Assembly: GCF_040436405.1 (NCBI RefSeq)
Contig: NZ_AP031575.1
Location: 2,903,501-2,967,500 of the forward strand
Direction: 5' to 3'
DNA length: 64,000 nt
DNA from: Marinomonas sp. THO17
GTDB taxonomy: Bacteria; Pseudomonadota; Gammaproteobacteria; Pseudomonadales; Marinomonadaceae
Under the pieces are notes generated by a model, which saw nothing but the letters and a program-made list of their open reading frames with translations, searched no databases and was not told where the DNA came from. Positions 9,133 to 19,673 of this stretch are shown piece after piece. The position numbers were made by a program, and so were the translations under genes. The stretch's first letter is position 1. Each line of letters begins with the position of its first letter.

Positions 9133-9301
9133 AATGTGACTAACTCTAGGTAAATTCGAACTTTGTCCTATACTGACTGAAAGCAGCGACTGAATTTTGC
9201 CCGTTTTCTTTGCTCTTCTGTTTGTGTTCTTTTGCCAGGCTGGCGCAGGTTTTTTTTATTTTTAAATTGCGATTTCATTCCAGTTATAGAGGGCTATTGT
9301 T

Positions 9302-9865
9302 ATGACTTTATTCGATTCATTTAAAAACCATTTTTTGATCTCAATGCCGCATCTCGATGACCCGCATTTTGAACATACTGTCGTGTACCTTTGTGAACAT
9401 ACGCCAGTTGGTGCTATGGGGATTATCATAAATCGACCTTCGAATATTGAGTTTCGGGAATTGGCAAAGCATTTAGCAATGACAATTGAAGATCCCAAGT
9501 TAATTACTGAGCCGATTTACACAGGTGGGCCAGTGGAAGCCGAGCGTGGTTTCATTTTGCACACAGCGGATAAAGAATGGGGTAATACGCTTAAGGTAAC
9601 ATCACAGGTGTCTTTATCGGCTTCGTTGAAAGCTTTGGAAGACATTGCTAAAGGCAAAGGTCCAAACGCCTTTTTGGTCACCTTGGGATGTGCTGGCTGG
9701 GATGCTGGACAGTTAGAGGCTGAGATTGCGAATAATGATTGGCTGGTATGTGAGGCGGATTTAGACGTATTATTTAATACCCCAAGTGAGTTGCAGTTTA
9801 GCGCGGCAACCAAAGTGCTGGGTATTGATATGACAAAGCTTTCACCAGATATAGGGCACAGTTAA
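9302..9865 (+). CDS. yqgE: YqgE/AlgH family protein (UPF0301)
   Basis: 187 residues, the standard family length. Diagnostic text includes FLISMPHLDDPHFEHTVVYL near the N-terminus and MGIIINRPS. The biochemical role is not established. The gene directly precedes ruvX with a 2-bp gap, the conserved order in many gammaproteobacteria. Confidence 0.92.
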   Translation: MTLFDSFKNHFLISMPHLDDPHFEHTVVYLCEHTPVGAMGIIINRPSNIEFRELAKHLAMTIEDPKLITEPIYTGGPVEAERGFILHTADKEWGNTLKVTSQVSLSASLKALEDIAKGKGPNAFLVTLGCAGWDAGQLEAEIANNDWLVCEADLDVLFNTPSELQFSAATKVLGIDMTKLSPDIGHS

Positions 9866-9867
9866 AA

Positions 9868-10326
9868 ATGACACAACAGTCGTCATCAGGAGAAACAGTA
9901 AAGCCCAATACGACACAGTCCGTATTGGGCTTTGATTTTGGTACCACACGAATTGGTGTGGCAATTGGGCAAAGTCTGACCGGTACTGCTCAGCCATTGT
10001 CACCAGTTAAAGCACAAGACGGTATACCAAATTGGCAAACGATAGAAAAAATTTTTACAGAATGGCAGCCTGATGCTGTAGTGGTTGGTTTGCCTTTGGA
10101 TATGGACGGTACGGAAAATGAGATGTGTCTAAGAGCGCGTAAATTTGCCAGACGACTTCATGGTCGTTTTAATTTGCCTTATCACATGATGGATGAAAGA
10201 TTGTCTTCTTATGAAGCAAAAGGTCAGGTCATTGCCGACGGCGGCAAGCGTAATTTTAAAGAGAACTCTGTGGACGGCTTGGCCGCTAAGATGATTTTGG
10301 AAACCTGGTTTGCTGAACAGTATTAA
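9868..10326 (+). CDS. ruvX: RuvX/YqgF Holliday-junction resolvase-like nuclease
   Basis: 152 residues with an RNase H-like fold. The first catalytic Asp is in LGFDFGTTRIGVA; later landmarks are VVGLPLDMDGTE, MMDERLSSYEA and the final acidic motif NSVDGLAAKMILE. Members are implicated in pre-16S rRNA 5' maturation and possibly junction resolution. It is part of the yqgE-ruvX-pyrR-pyrB-pyrC' cluster. Confidence 0.92.
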   Translation: MTQQSSSGETVKPNTTQSVLGFDFGTTRIGVAIGQSLTGTAQPLSPVKAQDGIPNWQTIEKIFTEWQPDAVVVGLPLDMDGTENEMCLRARKFARRLHGRFNLPYHMMDERLSSYEAKGQVIADGGKRNFKENSVDGLAAKMILETWFAEQY

Positions 10327-10396
10327 CGTCTGTCAGACAGAGGTATGATAAGTCCAGACAATTAATCTAGGTAAATTTAAGCAGGTTAAACAAACA

Positions 10397-10894
10397 ATGA
10401 AATTAGAGCTAGAGTCGTCACTTGCTAGGATGAGAACACAGTTGGCAAGCTATTGTCAGGAGAAAAGCATCAGCGATGCTATTGTGGTAGGTATTCACAC
10501 TGGTGGCGTATGGGTTGCTGAGCAAATTATGTCGGCTGTACCGACAAAAGAGCCGCTGGCAACATTAGACATTACTTTCTATCGAGACGATTTTACTCGC
10601 GCAGGTCTCAATCCCAAGGTGAATCAAACATCCTTGCCCGCTATTGAAGACCGCCATGTGATTTTAGTGGACGATGTGCTGATGTCAGGGCGTACCATTC
10701 GTGCTGCGATGAATGAGATATTCGATTTTGGTCGTCCAGCCAGCATTAGTTTGGCTATCTTGTATGATCTTGGTCAACATGAGTTACCGATTGCGGCGGA
10801 TATTGTGGGAGAAAACTTGACGCTTAATCCTGAGCAAAGGGTTAAGTTAATTGGCCCACAACCGCTTGCAGTTTCTGTGATTGAGACGGATTAA
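10397..10894 (+). CDS. pyrR: PyrR pyrimidine regulatory protein / uracil phosphoribosyltransferase
   Basis: 165 residues, type I phosphoribosyltransferase fold. The PRPP-binding motif is VILVDDVLMSGRTIRAA and the pyrophosphate loop is GIHTGG. In other bacteria PyrR binds UMP and controls pyr gene expression. Here it is followed by a hairpin-containing leader and pyrB, so a regulatory role is plausible. Confidence 0.92.
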   Translation: MKLELESSLARMRTQLASYCQEKSISDAIVVGIHTGGVWVAEQIMSAVPTKEPLATLDITFYRDDFTRAGLNPKVNQTSLPAIEDRHVILVDDVLMSGRTIRAAMNEIFDFGRPASISLAILYDLGQHELPIAADIVGENLTLNPEQRVKLIGPQPLAVSVIETD

Positions 10895-10943
10895 TCTGCT
10901 TTTAAGGCTTTATTTTTTGGTGAACAAATACGACAATTAGTGT

Positions 10944-11057
10944 ATGGATAAGTTTTATGAAAAAGTAACCAGCCGTATCTTGTGTCATCGAATCACAGGC
11001 GGTCTTGTTATTTGAAGTTATTAATGCCCGGTTACAGTCATTGTACCGGGCATTTTC
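10944..11057 (+). promoter_or_regulatory. candidate pyrB attenuator: leader peptide plus terminator hairpin
   Basis: An ATG at 10944 opens a 23-codon frame (MDKFYEKVTSRILC... ending LVI, TGA at 11013-11015). Nine bases later a strong hairpin begins: ATGCCCGGT (11024-11032) pairs with ACCGGGCAT (11045-11053), followed by TTTTC. The stretch before the hairpin is U-rich. This matches the pyrL-type arrangement of enterobacterial pyrBI, where a trailing ribosome prevents terminator folding. PyrR-dependent control is an alternative, and a plain pyrR terminator cannot be excluded. Confidence 0.5.
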
Positions 11058-11120
11058 TTATCAACCTAATTGATTCAAAGAGAAAGACATAAGGTCTTTG
11101 TAGCTTAAGGAAAGCAAACC

Positions 11121-12128
11121 ATGATGCGATCCGAACCACGGGCATTACAATTAAACGATGACGGTCAGTTAAAGCACTTTCTAACACTAGACGGTCTCGA
11201 TAAAACCATTCTTACGGAAATTCTTGACCGCGCCGACTCTTTTTTGACCATGGGGGAACAGTCCGTTAAAAAAGTACCTCTATTGCGAGGACGTACAGTG
11301 GTCAACCTGTTCTTCGAAAATTCTACTCGTACACGTACTACCTTTGAACTTGCCGCCAAGCGTTTGTCAGCAGACGTGATTAACCTCAATATTGAAACCT
11401 CCGCAACCTCAAAAGGTGAGTCTCTTCTGGATACCTTACAAAACCTAGAAGCCATGCAGAGTGATATGTTTGTGGTACGTCATTCCGATAGCGGTGCGGC
11501 ACATTTTATTGCCGAGCATTGTACTCCTAATGTGGCCATTATTAATGCGGGTGATGGCCGTCATGCTCACCCGACACAAGCTATGCTAGATATGCTGACC
11601 ATACGTCGTCACAAAGGCCAATTTACTGGTTTAAAGGTGGCTATTGTTGGTGATATTTTGCATTCTCGTGTCGCTCGTTCTCAATTACAAGCCTTAACTA
11701 CCTTAGGGGTGGAGGAGGTGCGTTTGGTTGGACCTAAGACCCTAGTGCCGAGTTTCTTTGCTGAGATGGGGGCGCAAATTTGTCATGATTTAGAAGCAGG
11801 CATTCAAGACGTTGATGTGGTCATCATGTTACGCCTACAAAAAGAGCGTATGAAAGGTGCTTTATTGCCCAGTGAAAGTGAATTTTATCGCTTGTATGGT
11901 CTTACCGAAGAATCCCTGTCATGGGCAAAGCCTGATGCCATTGTTATGCATCCAGGACCAATTAATCGAGGTGTTGAAATTTCTTCAGAAGTGGCTGATG
12001 GAGAGCGCTCGGTAATATTGAATCAGGTGACTAATGGCATTGCTGTGCGTATGGCTGTGATGTCAATGGCCATGAGTGGTCAGTTGCAACAGGTGGACAC
12101 GGCACAGGCAGGTGAGGGCGAGGCATAA
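11121..12128 (+). CDS. pyrB: aspartate carbamoyltransferase, catalytic chain
   Basis: 335 residues. Catalyses carbamoyl phosphate + aspartate to carbamoyl aspartate. The carbamoyl-phosphate loop [13 protein letters not shown] is at about residues 70-82. Other landmarks are the Asp-side SKGESLLDT, the [12 protein letters not shown] motif and [12 protein letters not shown] near the C-terminus. No pyrI follows; instead the non-catalytic dihydroorotase homologue begins one base later, as in Pseudomonas-type ATCases where the two form a complex. Confidence 0.95.
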   Translation: MMRSEPRALQLNDDGQLKHFLTLDGLDKTILTEILDRADSFLTMGEQSVKKVPLLRGRTVVNLFFENSTRTRTTFELAAKRLSADVINLNIETSATSKGESLLDTLQNLEAMQSDMFVVRHSDSGAAHFIAEHCTPNVAIINAGDGRHAHPTQAMLDMLTIRRHKGQFTGLKVAIVGDILHSRVARSQLQALTTLGVEEVRLVGPKTLVPSFFAEMGAQICHDLEAGIQDVDVVIMLRLQKERMKGALLPSESEFYRLYGLTEESLSWAKPDAIVMHPGPINRGVEISSEVADGERSVILNQVTNGIAVRMAVMSMAMSGQLQQVDTAQAGEGEA

Positions 12129-12129
12129 A

Positions 12130-13407
12130 ATGAAGTTGATAGTACAAAATGGACGTTTGATTGATCCGAGCCAAAATCTAGATGCTACGCTGGATCTATT
12201 TGTTGAGAACCAAAAAATTGTTGCTATAGGTGAGGCTCCAGCAGGCTTTGAAGATGCTGAACTGGTTGATGCCAGCGGTAAATGGGTATTGCCTGGTTTG
12301 GTGGATTTAGCGGTTGCCTTACGTGAACCTGGGCAAACACAAAAAGGCAGCATTGCCTCCGAAGGTCGTGCCGCAGTGGCCGGAGGAGTGACCACCTTGG
12401 TATGTCCTCCTGACACGAGTCCTATAGTGGATACTCCAGCCGTGGCGGCGTTAATTCAGGATAAAGCGGACGAAGCTGGTATGGCTAATGTGTTTCCGAC
12501 TGGTGCTTTGACGCAAGGTCTGGCCGGTGAGCAATTGAGCAATATGGTGGCTTTGACAGAAGCTGGCTGCGTAGCGGTGTCCAATGGTCGTTATGAGATG
12601 AAGAACAATAAAGTCCTATCTAGAGCTTTGGAATACGCGGCGACTCATGATTTATTGGTGGTTTTTCATCCTGAAGACACTAGTTTAGCTGATGGTGGCT
12701 GTGCTCATGAAGGCTTGTATTCCACTATGCACGGTTTGACGGGTATTCCTGATACAGCGGAAACCGTTGCTTTAATGCGAGATCTATTGTTGGTTGAGAA
12801 AACGGGCGTGCGAGCTCACTTTGCGCGGTTATCTTGCGCTAAATCGGTTGAAATGATTGCCGATGCGAAGGCCACTGGTTTAGATGTGACGGCAGACGTG
12901 GCATTGCATAATATTTTGTTGAGTGATGACATTCTCAATCAATTTGACGGTCGTTTTCATGTTCGCCCCCCATTGCGCGGTGAGGGCGATCGTTTGACCT
13001 TGATCGAAGGCCTCAAACAGGGGGTGATTTCAGCCATTTGTTCTGATCATCAGCCCCATGAAAAAATGGCTAAGATAGCGCCATTTGCTGCCACAGAACC
13101 AGGAATGGCGAACGTAGAGGTATTGTTACCACTGGCGATGACCTTATTGGACGAAGGCGATTTGGATTTTGCTACTTTGTTGTCTTGTTTAACCTCTGGT
13201 CCTGCGGCGTGTTTTGGTTTGGAAGCGGGTTCTCTTGCTGTGGGCAGTTTTGCCGACTTTATTTTGTTCGACAGTACCGCAAGATGGTATTGGGATAGCT
13301 CAAAACGCAAAACCAAGGGCCATAATTCACCCTATTTTGGTGATGAATTCATTGGCCAGGTGACTGATACATACATATCAGGACAGCGTATTTACCAGTT
13401 ATCCTAG
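12130..13407 (+). CDS. pyrC': dihydroorotase-like, non-catalytic ATCase partner (PyrC')
   Basis: 425 residues from the ATG at 12130, which follows the pyrB stop by one base. The amidohydrolase fold is clear, but the first metal motif, normally DxHxH before LREPG, reads VDLAVALREPG, so both histidines are Ala. FHPED keeps its His, and the later ICSDHQPH Asp is present. Such homologues are inactive but required for assembly of the dodecameric ATCase in pseudomonads. A functional pyrC should exist elsewhere. An upstream in-frame start at 12076 would overlap pyrB and is rejected. Confidence 0.88.
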   Translation: MKLIVQNGRLIDPSQNLDATLDLFVENQKIVAIGEAPAGFEDAELVDASGKWVLPGLVDLAVALREPGQTQKGSIASEGRAAVAGGVTTLVCPPDTSPIVDTPAVAALIQDKADEAGMANVFPTGALTQGLAGEQLSNMVALTEAGCVAVSNGRYEMKNNKVLSRALEYAATHDLLVVFHPEDTSLADGGCAHEGLYSTMHGLTGIPDTAETVALMRDLLLVEKTGVRAHFARLSCAKSVEMIADAKATGLDVTADVALHNILLSDDILNQFDGRFHVRPPLRGEGDRLTLIEGLKQGVISAICSDHQPHEKMAKIAPFAATEPGMANVEVLLPLAMTLLDEGDLDFATLLSCLTSGPAACFGLEAGSLAVGSFADFILFDSTARWYWDSSKRKTKGHNSPYFGDEFIGQVTDTYISGQRIYQLS

Positions 13408-13521
13408 TTAATTAGTATGATAAGTTGGTTTTTTTCCCAACTTATCTATACAAATTCTTTACTTTTTTTGTTTGGTGGTTAATCTAGCTAAACAAGGATT
13501 TGCTACTGGTTGTATTGTTTT

Positions 13522-14628
13522 ATGTCTATTGAATCTACAAAATCCCTGCTGGATGAGCAGCAAATGTTGAGATCTCGTGTATCTTTTCTTGAAAAAGAGC
13601 GCGATTTCATCAAAAGCTTATACGTTGATATGGCCCAGATAGTTCAGGTCATTTCTAAGGGTGCTCCGCTCAGTTCGTTACTAACGCTTTTTCGTGAGAA
13701 AATAAAATCTCAGTTGGCGCAGTCGTATTGTTTGTTTCTTGAATGTGACAAAGATTGCCTGCAATGGCGTTTGCAATACTCGGATCTTATTAGTGAATCC
13801 TTGTTGAATGACAAAGGTTTATTAACAAATGTGCCCCAGTCTTTGATTGCGTTTGCCGCGGCCCCGTCTGCTCAGAAGCGTCATGAATCTGAAATTCAAG
13901 ACGCAGCAAACTGGTTGACGTGGAAAGATTTTTTGCTCACCAATAATTTTTCTGATGTGTCTATGGTCAGTAATTCTGATGAACATGGCACTGTTTACAT
14001 CATGCTTGCTTTCCAAAAACGTCATCAGCTTTTGGAAAGTGAGTTGATGGAAGTGGCTTTGGACACTTATCATTCCTGGTTGGATGCATTGTTTTTACGT
14101 GAAAAAGCGGATCATCAATTATTAGAAGATAATCACCGCGAACCTCTTACGGGATTATTGCGACGTTTTAGTTTTGAGAATAGCTTTGGCATAGTGTTGA
14201 AGGACTCTCGTCGCCACTTTCAACGGGCTGCCTTGTTTTCTATTCAGTTATTATCAAAAAACAGCATTGCAGAAGCCGAACTTAAGGTGTTTGCTGAATT
14301 GCTATGTGATACGGTTCGTGAAAACGATTTGGTGGCACATTATGATGAGCGTGAATTAGTAATGGGCATTCGCATCCAAAACTTGTCAGATGCAGAAGTC
14401 GTAGCTAACAAATTGTTGGAATCCATTCAGCACGAATCTTATGCTAATAACCAATTGATTCGTGCTGGTGTGTCCATTGGTATTGCATTTTATCCGGAGC
14501 ATTCCAGCTTAGATGCTTTGTATCAGGCAGCGCACTTTGCGGCCAATTCCTTGAAAAACACCTCTGGTTATCAGATTGAGTTCCATGGTGCCCTGTATGA
14601 TTCCAGCAGTGAGTTTTATTCTTTATAA
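13522..14628 (+). CDS. degenerate GGDEF-domain protein
   Basis: About 368 residues. The N-terminus has a short coiled coil (LLDEQQMLRSRVSFLEKERDF), then a GAF-like middle region. The C-terminal GGDEF fold begins at EPLTGLLRRFSFE and ends GVSIGIAFYPEH. The signature is YDERE instead of GG(D/E)EF and the I-site is absent, so diguanylate cyclase activity is unlikely; c-di-GMP or GTP sensing, or a structural role, is possible. TTG at 13510 is an alternative start. It stands alone between pyrC' and yggS. Confidence 0.7.
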   Translation: MSIESTKSLLDEQQMLRSRVSFLEKERDFIKSLYVDMAQIVQVISKGAPLSSLLTLFREKIKSQLAQSYCLFLECDKDCLQWRLQYSDLISESLLNDKGLLTNVPQSLIAFAAAPSAQKRHESEIQDAANWLTWKDFLLTNNFSDVSMVSNSDEHGTVYIMLAFQKRHQLLESELMEVALDTYHSWLDALFLREKADHQLLEDNHREPLTGLLRRFSFENSFGIVLKDSRRHFQRAALFSIQLLSKNSIAEAELKVFAELLCDTVRENDLVAHYDERELVMGIRIQNLSDAEVVANKLLESIQHESYANNQLIRAGVSIGIAFYPEHSSLDALYQAAHFAANSLKNTSGYQIEFHGALYDSSSEFYSL

Positions 14629-14712
14629 GTGAATTTCTATTAGTGCTATTATGTACCTCACATAGCGGATGGGCTGGTACCTGTTCGCCCAATGTACAGA
14701 ACAGAGGCACAT

Positions 14713-15444
14713 ATGACACATGATACGAATCGCACTTATGCCGAACAGGTAAAACACAAGCTCCAACAGGTTAGGCAAGAAATACAGTCTCACATTAGCG
14801 ATGCTCAGCGTAAAACGAACAGTGTGAGTTTGTTGGCGGTCAGTAAAACCAAGCCGATCGAAGCAATCCAAGCCGCTTATCAGGCAGGACAAAGGAAGTT
14901 TGGTGAAAATTACGTACAAGAAGCGGTTGATAAGCAGCAAACATTAAGAGAACTTAGCGAAATCGAATGGCATTTTATTGGGCCATTGCAATCCAACAAA
15001 TCCCGTCAAATTGCTCAAACCATGGCATGGGTTCATTCTGTCGATCGTGAAAAAATTGCGCGTCGATTGAGTGAACAACGACCTGCTGATATGCCACCTT
15101 TGCAAGTCTGTATCCAAGTCAATATCAGTGGTGAAGAGAGTAAGTCTGGTATTGATCTGTCGCAGCTTCCGGCGATGGTGCAATTGATTAAAAGTCTGCC
15201 GAATTTACAACTTCGCGGTCTTATGGCGATTCCTGCGCCACAGCAAAGCTTTGAGCAACAGTGCCAAGTTTATAAGCCATTGCAGACTGCTTTTCTTGAA
15301 TTATCTAAAACTGACAGCATGATAGATACATTATCCATTGGCATGTCTGGGGATTTGGCCGCAGCCATTGCTTCAGGCAGTACCATGGTGCGAGTCGGCA
15401 CTGCTATTTTTGGTGCTCGTGATTATACTAAGACTAGCGAATAG
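14713..15444 (+). CDS. yggS: YggS family PLP homeostasis protein
   Basis: About 243 residues, alanine-racemase-N fold. The PLP lysine is in LLAVSKTKP, and the family signature FGENYVQE follows. C-terminal landmarks are LSIGMSGDLAAAIASGSTMVRVGTAIFG. It binds pyridoxal phosphate and affects vitamin B6 and amino-acid pools; no enzyme activity is known. The ATG at 14713 follows AGAGG and fits the family N-terminus better than that at 14692. Gene order yggS-proC-yggT is classic. Confidence 0.93.
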   Translation: MTHDTNRTYAEQVKHKLQQVRQEIQSHISDAQRKTNSVSLLAVSKTKPIEAIQAAYQAGQRKFGENYVQEAVDKQQTLRELSEIEWHFIGPLQSNKSRQIAQTMAWVHSVDREKIARRLSEQRPADMPPLQVCIQVNISGEESKSGIDLSQLPAMVQLIKSLPNLQLRGLMAIPAPQQSFEQQCQVYKPLQTAFLELSKTDSMIDTLSIGMSGDLAAAIASGSTMVRVGTAIFGARDYTKTSE

Positions 15445-15497
15445 TGAGCATCATTAAAGGCCAGCACGCTGTTTAAAACGATTTATTAGGACACAAA

Positions 15498-16316
15498 ATG
15501 ACACCAAGTATTGCCTTTATTGGCGTAGGAAATATGGCAAGATCCATTTTTAGTGGCTTGTTGAGCAGTGGATACCCAGCCGATAAGATTCTGGGCACCT
15601 CCCGTACGACTGAAAAACGCGCATTTTATGAAGCGGAATACGGCATAAAAATGTTGGCGGATAACCAGCAAGCTGTGCAACAAGCGGATGTCGTTGTGCT
15701 TTGTGTGAAACCAGCACAAATGCAAGCTGTGGTTGAGAATTTCGCAGCACAAGTGAATGCAGATCAATTGTTTATATCGGTTGCTGCTGGTGTTGAATTA
15801 GGGGCTTTGTCTCACTGGTTGAATGCTCCTGTGGCCGTAGTTCGTTGTATGCCAAATACGCCTTCGCAAATTGGCGCTGGTATGACTGGCTTGATTGCCA
15901 ATGAGCGGATCACGGATGAGCAAAAAGGTTGGGTCAGTGAATTGTTCGCCAATGTCGGTGATTCTGTCTGGATTGAGGAAGAATCACAAATGCACGCAGT
16001 AACGGCTTTATCGGGAAGTGCTCCAGCGTATTTTTATCGTTTCGTTGAGGCCATGATAAAGGTAGGGTTAGAGCAAGGTTTAGATGAACAAAGTTGCCGT
16101 AAATTAGCCAGTCAAACCATGTTAGGCGCAGCTCGCATGATTGCGGAAGTGGATGAACCGATTGCGCAATTGCGTAACAATATCACTTCACCAAATGGCA
16201 CAACAGAGCAAGCCTTACTGTCTTTTGAAGCCTCCCACATTGATCAGATTGTTGCCCAAGCAATGATGGCCTGTATGGAACGTTCAAAAGTGATGGCGCA
16301 AGAGTTTTCTGCTTAG
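15498..16316 (+). CDS. proC: pyrroline-5-carboxylate reductase
   Basis: 272 residues. Reduces pyrroline-5-carboxylate to proline with NAD(P)H. The N-terminal dinucleotide motif is IAFIGVGNMARS; VVRCMPNTPSQIGAG and the substrate-site segment ALSGSAPAYFYRFVEAM are typical. The C-terminal TSPNGTTEQAL is conserved. Sits between yggS and yggT. Confidence 0.95.
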   Translation: MTPSIAFIGVGNMARSIFSGLLSSGYPADKILGTSRTTEKRAFYEAEYGIKMLADNQQAVQQADVVVLCVKPAQMQAVVENFAAQVNADQLFISVAAGVELGALSHWLNAPVAVVRCMPNTPSQIGAGMTGLIANERITDEQKGWVSELFANVGDSVWIEEESQMHAVTALSGSAPAYFYRFVEAMIKVGLEQGLDEQSCRKLASQTMLGAARMIAEVDEPIAQLRNNITSPNGTTEQALLSFEASHIDQIVAQAMMACMERSKVMAQEFSA

Positions 16317-16339
16317 CAAAATGAATTGAGGAAGAGTTG

Positions 16340-16885
16340 ATGTATTCAAACCCATTTGAGATGTTGATTCAGGTATTAGGTAACCTGTATTTATTTATAG
16401 TGTTGCTGCGTATGGTGCTGCAGCTGACACGAGCGGATTTTTATAATCCCATTAGTCAAGCAGTCGTCAAGGCAACTAATCCTTTTGTTATTCCATTGAG
16501 AAAAGTCATTCCAGCAATAGGTCGTTTAGATACCTCTTCATTAGTGTTGGCTCTAGTAGTGCAATTTTTAACATTACTATTAATTAATATTGTTCTTGGT
16601 ATAAGTGAGCCGCCTATGAAATACATTGTGACGAGTGGGGTTGGTGTTTTGTACCACTTGTTGGATTTGTATTTTTGGGCCATGTTAATCTCGGTGATTA
16701 TAAGCTGGGTTGCGCCGGGGGCGAGCCATCCTGGAGCCCTCTTAATTGGACAGATTACCGCGCCATTATATCAGGCTTGTCAGCGAGTCATTCCCCCCTT
16801 AGGAGGCTTAGATTTGTCGCCTATTTTTATTTTCTTGGCGATTTCCTTTTTAAAACAAGCGTTGGCCTTTTATGGTTTAGGATAG
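16340..16885 (+). CDS. yggT: YggT family membrane protein
   Basis: About 181 residues with two YGGT repeats, each with a pair of membrane segments. The repeat signatures are DFYNPISQAVVKATNPFVIPLRKVIP and, later, ITAPLYQACQRVIPPLGGLDLSPI. Role not firmly known; homologues are linked to osmotic shock and membrane organisation. The ATG at 16340 behind GAGGAAGAG is preferred to the adjacent TTG. Confidence 0.9.
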   Translation: MYSNPFEMLIQVLGNLYLFIVLLRMVLQLTRADFYNPISQAVVKATNPFVIPLRKVIPAIGRLDTSSLVLALVVQFLTLLLINIVLGISEPPMKYIVTSGVGVLYHLLDLYFWAMLISVIISWVAPGASHPGALLIGQITAPLYQACQRVIPPLGGLDLSPIFIFLAISFLKQALAFYGLG

Positions 16886-16994
16886 ACAATATTGATATGG
16901 GGCATCACGCTTATAAATAGCAATGGGAAGCGTGTGAATTGAGAAGATTGACATATTCCTATATGATGCGACCCCTAAATGGGAGTGAACATAG

Positions 16995-17540
<546 letters not shown>

Positions 17541-17596
17541 GCGCATGTTGGCTTGGGTAAGTGCTTTGTTAATGATAGTGATTTTGGAGAGAGTGA

Positions 17597-17848
<252 letters not shown>

Positions 17849-17894
17849 GACTTAGATCCTTGTTCACTGCGATAAAAATGAATGAGCTTTTTAG

Positions 17895-17932
17895 CGGGCA
17901 CTTTGTTGTTAATTGGCAAAGTGCCCGTTTTG
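17895..17932 (+). terminator. Rho-independent terminator
   Basis: CGGGCACTTTG (17895-17905) pairs with CAAAGTGCCCG (17917-17927), followed by TTTTGTG. It ends yfhL and separates it from the converging channel gene. Confidence 0.85.
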
Positions 17933-17946
17933 TGTTCTGGCCTCAT

Positions 17947-19083
17947 TCAAACGATAGAATTGAATTGGTTTGAGAAGAGTTGACGTATTCTGCTGCTTCC
18001 TGGAGTCGCTTGATTGTCGTTCACCAGAATGATCAAACCTTTTGCCTGAATTGTTTCTTTTGCGTTAGGGTGCGTCACAATGTCATTGTTTAGAGTGATG
18101 TAACCTAATGCTGTCCCCACGTCTTGTTGAATCAAGGTGGTCACTATGTCAGCCCAGACTAAATTTTCCAATTCAACGTCTAATCTGATGGTATGGTCTC
18201 CTTGATGACGAAATAAGTCTTCCAACACTTGCTCAGTTCCTGGCGCGATAAGTGAACGTACCAGCATTTCAGGATAAGCTCGAATAGGGCGAATCACAGC
18301 CTGCGCACCGGCGGATTTAAAGCGTAGACGATTATTGTCATTGATGGCTTCGGCTAGGATAAAGGCATTACTACCAATTTGTTTGATACGATGTAAAAGA
18401 TCAAAAATCAAACTGTCACCGTGTGCATTACGGCTGTCGGGGGTTAATGCAATGATGTACTTGGCTTTATGAGCACCTGCAGATTCCAACATGCCGTCTT
18501 CTAAAGCGTCTCCTGTGTGATGTACCACTCCCTGAGAACGTAAGTTGACTGGTAAGCCTTCTGGAAAAGCTGTGGTTAAAATCTGAATGGGGGTGTCGGT
18601 TAATTCTGGTGTTTGGTTGATCTGATTAATCAGACGCTCAAGATAGCGTTCGGTATCGTATTTTGGTGTATTAATAATAAGAACATGATCTTGCATTTGA
18701 TCCCACCTCATGCGGCCTTTTATGCGCATTTCTTTGCGCATTAGTCTAAGTTCAACGTAATCACTGGCAATTTGGGCTAACAAGGTAATGCCCATGCCAT
18801 AAATCAGTACAATGGTACAGAATTGTCCCCAAAAGCTGGCGGCTGATAAGTCACCATAGCCTGTAGTACTGGCCGACGTCATCGTCAGCCAAAAAGCTTG
18901 CCACCAATTTAAGTCTTCAAAGAACACCATAGCAATGCTATGCACAGCTATGACGATTGCCAATAGCAGCAAACGTGTATTCAAATCATGGGTTTCATGA
19001 AGATGCACTTGCTGACGAAAACGACGGCGACTGTTTTTGCGTTTTAATAAAAGTCCGAGAGAGTTCATGTAAGTCCTATTCAA
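17947..19083 (-). CDS. two-TM potassium channel with RCK domain
   Basis: 378 residues. Two membrane helices flank a pore loop with selectivity filter TTGYGD near residue 90. A cytoplasmic TrkA-N/RCK-like domain follows ([19 protein letters not shown], later [24 protein letters not shown]), with a TrkA-C-like end. Likely a ligand-gated K+ channel in the inner membrane. Its start overlaps the end of trmL by 8 bp, so the two are probably one transcript. Confidence 0.85.
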   Translation of the reverse strand: MNRTYMNSLGLLLKRKNSRRRFRQQVHLHETHDLNTRLLLLAIVIAVHSIAMVFFEDLNWWQAFWLTMTSASTTGYGDLSAASFWGQFCTIVLIYGMGITLLAQIASDYVELRLMRKEMRIKGRMRWDQMQDHVLIINTPKYDTERYLERLINQINQTPELTDTPIQILTTAFPEGLPVNLRSQGVVHHTGDALEDGMLESAGAHKAKYIIALTPDSRNAHGDSLIFDLLHRIKQIGSNAFILAEAINDNNRLRFKSAGAQAVIRPIRAYPEMLVRSLIAPGTEQVLEDLFRHQGDHTIRLDVELENLVWADIVTTLIQQDVGTALGYITLNNDIVTHPNAKETIQAKGLIILVNDNQATPGSSRIRQLFSNQFNSIV

Positions 19084-19552
19084 TCACTTGATCTGACATA
19101 GCGTAGCCAAGTTGACGCCATGATTCGTACACCATTACAGCGACTGTATTGGATAAGTTTAAACTGCGTGAATTAGCTTGCATAGGTAAGCGCAAACGTT
19201 GTGCTGGTGGTAAGGCTTCAATAAATTCTATGGGTAGGCCTCGAGTTTCTGGGCCAAACACCAAAACATCATTTGGTGCAAACTCAGCTTCACTATGGGT
19301 ATGACTTCCGCGGGTTGTCAGCGCGTAGACTGTGGCCGTCTTGTTTTGGTCTAAAAAGGCTTGAAAATCAGGGTAACGTTTTAGGCGAGTAAACTCATGA
19401 TAATCCAAACCAGCACGACGCAGTTTTTTATCTTCTAACTCAAAACCAAGTGGCTCAATCAGATGAAGTTGATAACCCGTATTGGCACAAAGACGGATGA
19501 CATTGCCAGTGTTGGGTGGAATTTCAGGTTGGTAAAGCACAATGTGTAACAT
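19076..19552 (-). CDS. trmL: tRNA (cytidine/uridine-34-2'-O)-methyltransferase
   Basis: 158 residues from the internal Met that begins [17 protein letters not shown], the conserved family start; the longer frame from 19591 adds unrelated residues. A SPOUT fold: GPETRGLP and the C-terminal knot text [13 protein letters not shown] are present. It methylates the wobble base of tRNA-Leu isoacceptors with S-adenosylmethionine. Confidence 0.92.
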   Translation of the reverse strand: MLHIVLYQPEIPPNTGNVIRLCANTGYQLHLIEPLGFELEDKKLRRAGLDYHEFTRLKRYPDFQAFLDQNKTATVYALTTRGSHTHSEAEFAPNDVLVFGPETRGLPIEFIEALPPAQRLRLPMQANSRSLNLSNTVAVMVYESWRQLGYAMSDQVIE

Positions 19553-19634
19553 GAATTTATCTCCTTGATATTTAGAGATAATACCAGACAATCATGGCAA
19601 ACTAAGTTTTTATCGTATTTTTCAAAAAAAAGTA

Positions 19635-19662
19635 TTGACCATCAAAAAGGTTTCTCTATAAT
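19635..19662 (+). promoter_or_regulatory. sigma70 promoter of tRNA-Phe
   Basis: TTGACC (19635-19640) and TATAAT (19657-19662) are separated by 16 bp. The tRNA begins 12 bp after the -10 element. Confidence 0.85.
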
Positions 19663-19673
19663 ACGCCCCACTT

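Noticed and set aside
9100..9260. LexA box near the 8881-9132 frame
   Set aside because: A CTG...CAG pair is present, but the spacing is 8 rather than the required 10 between CTG and CAG.
16906..16934. Terminator after yggT
   Set aside because: CACGCTT and AAGCGTG pair, but the stem is short and no T tract follows.
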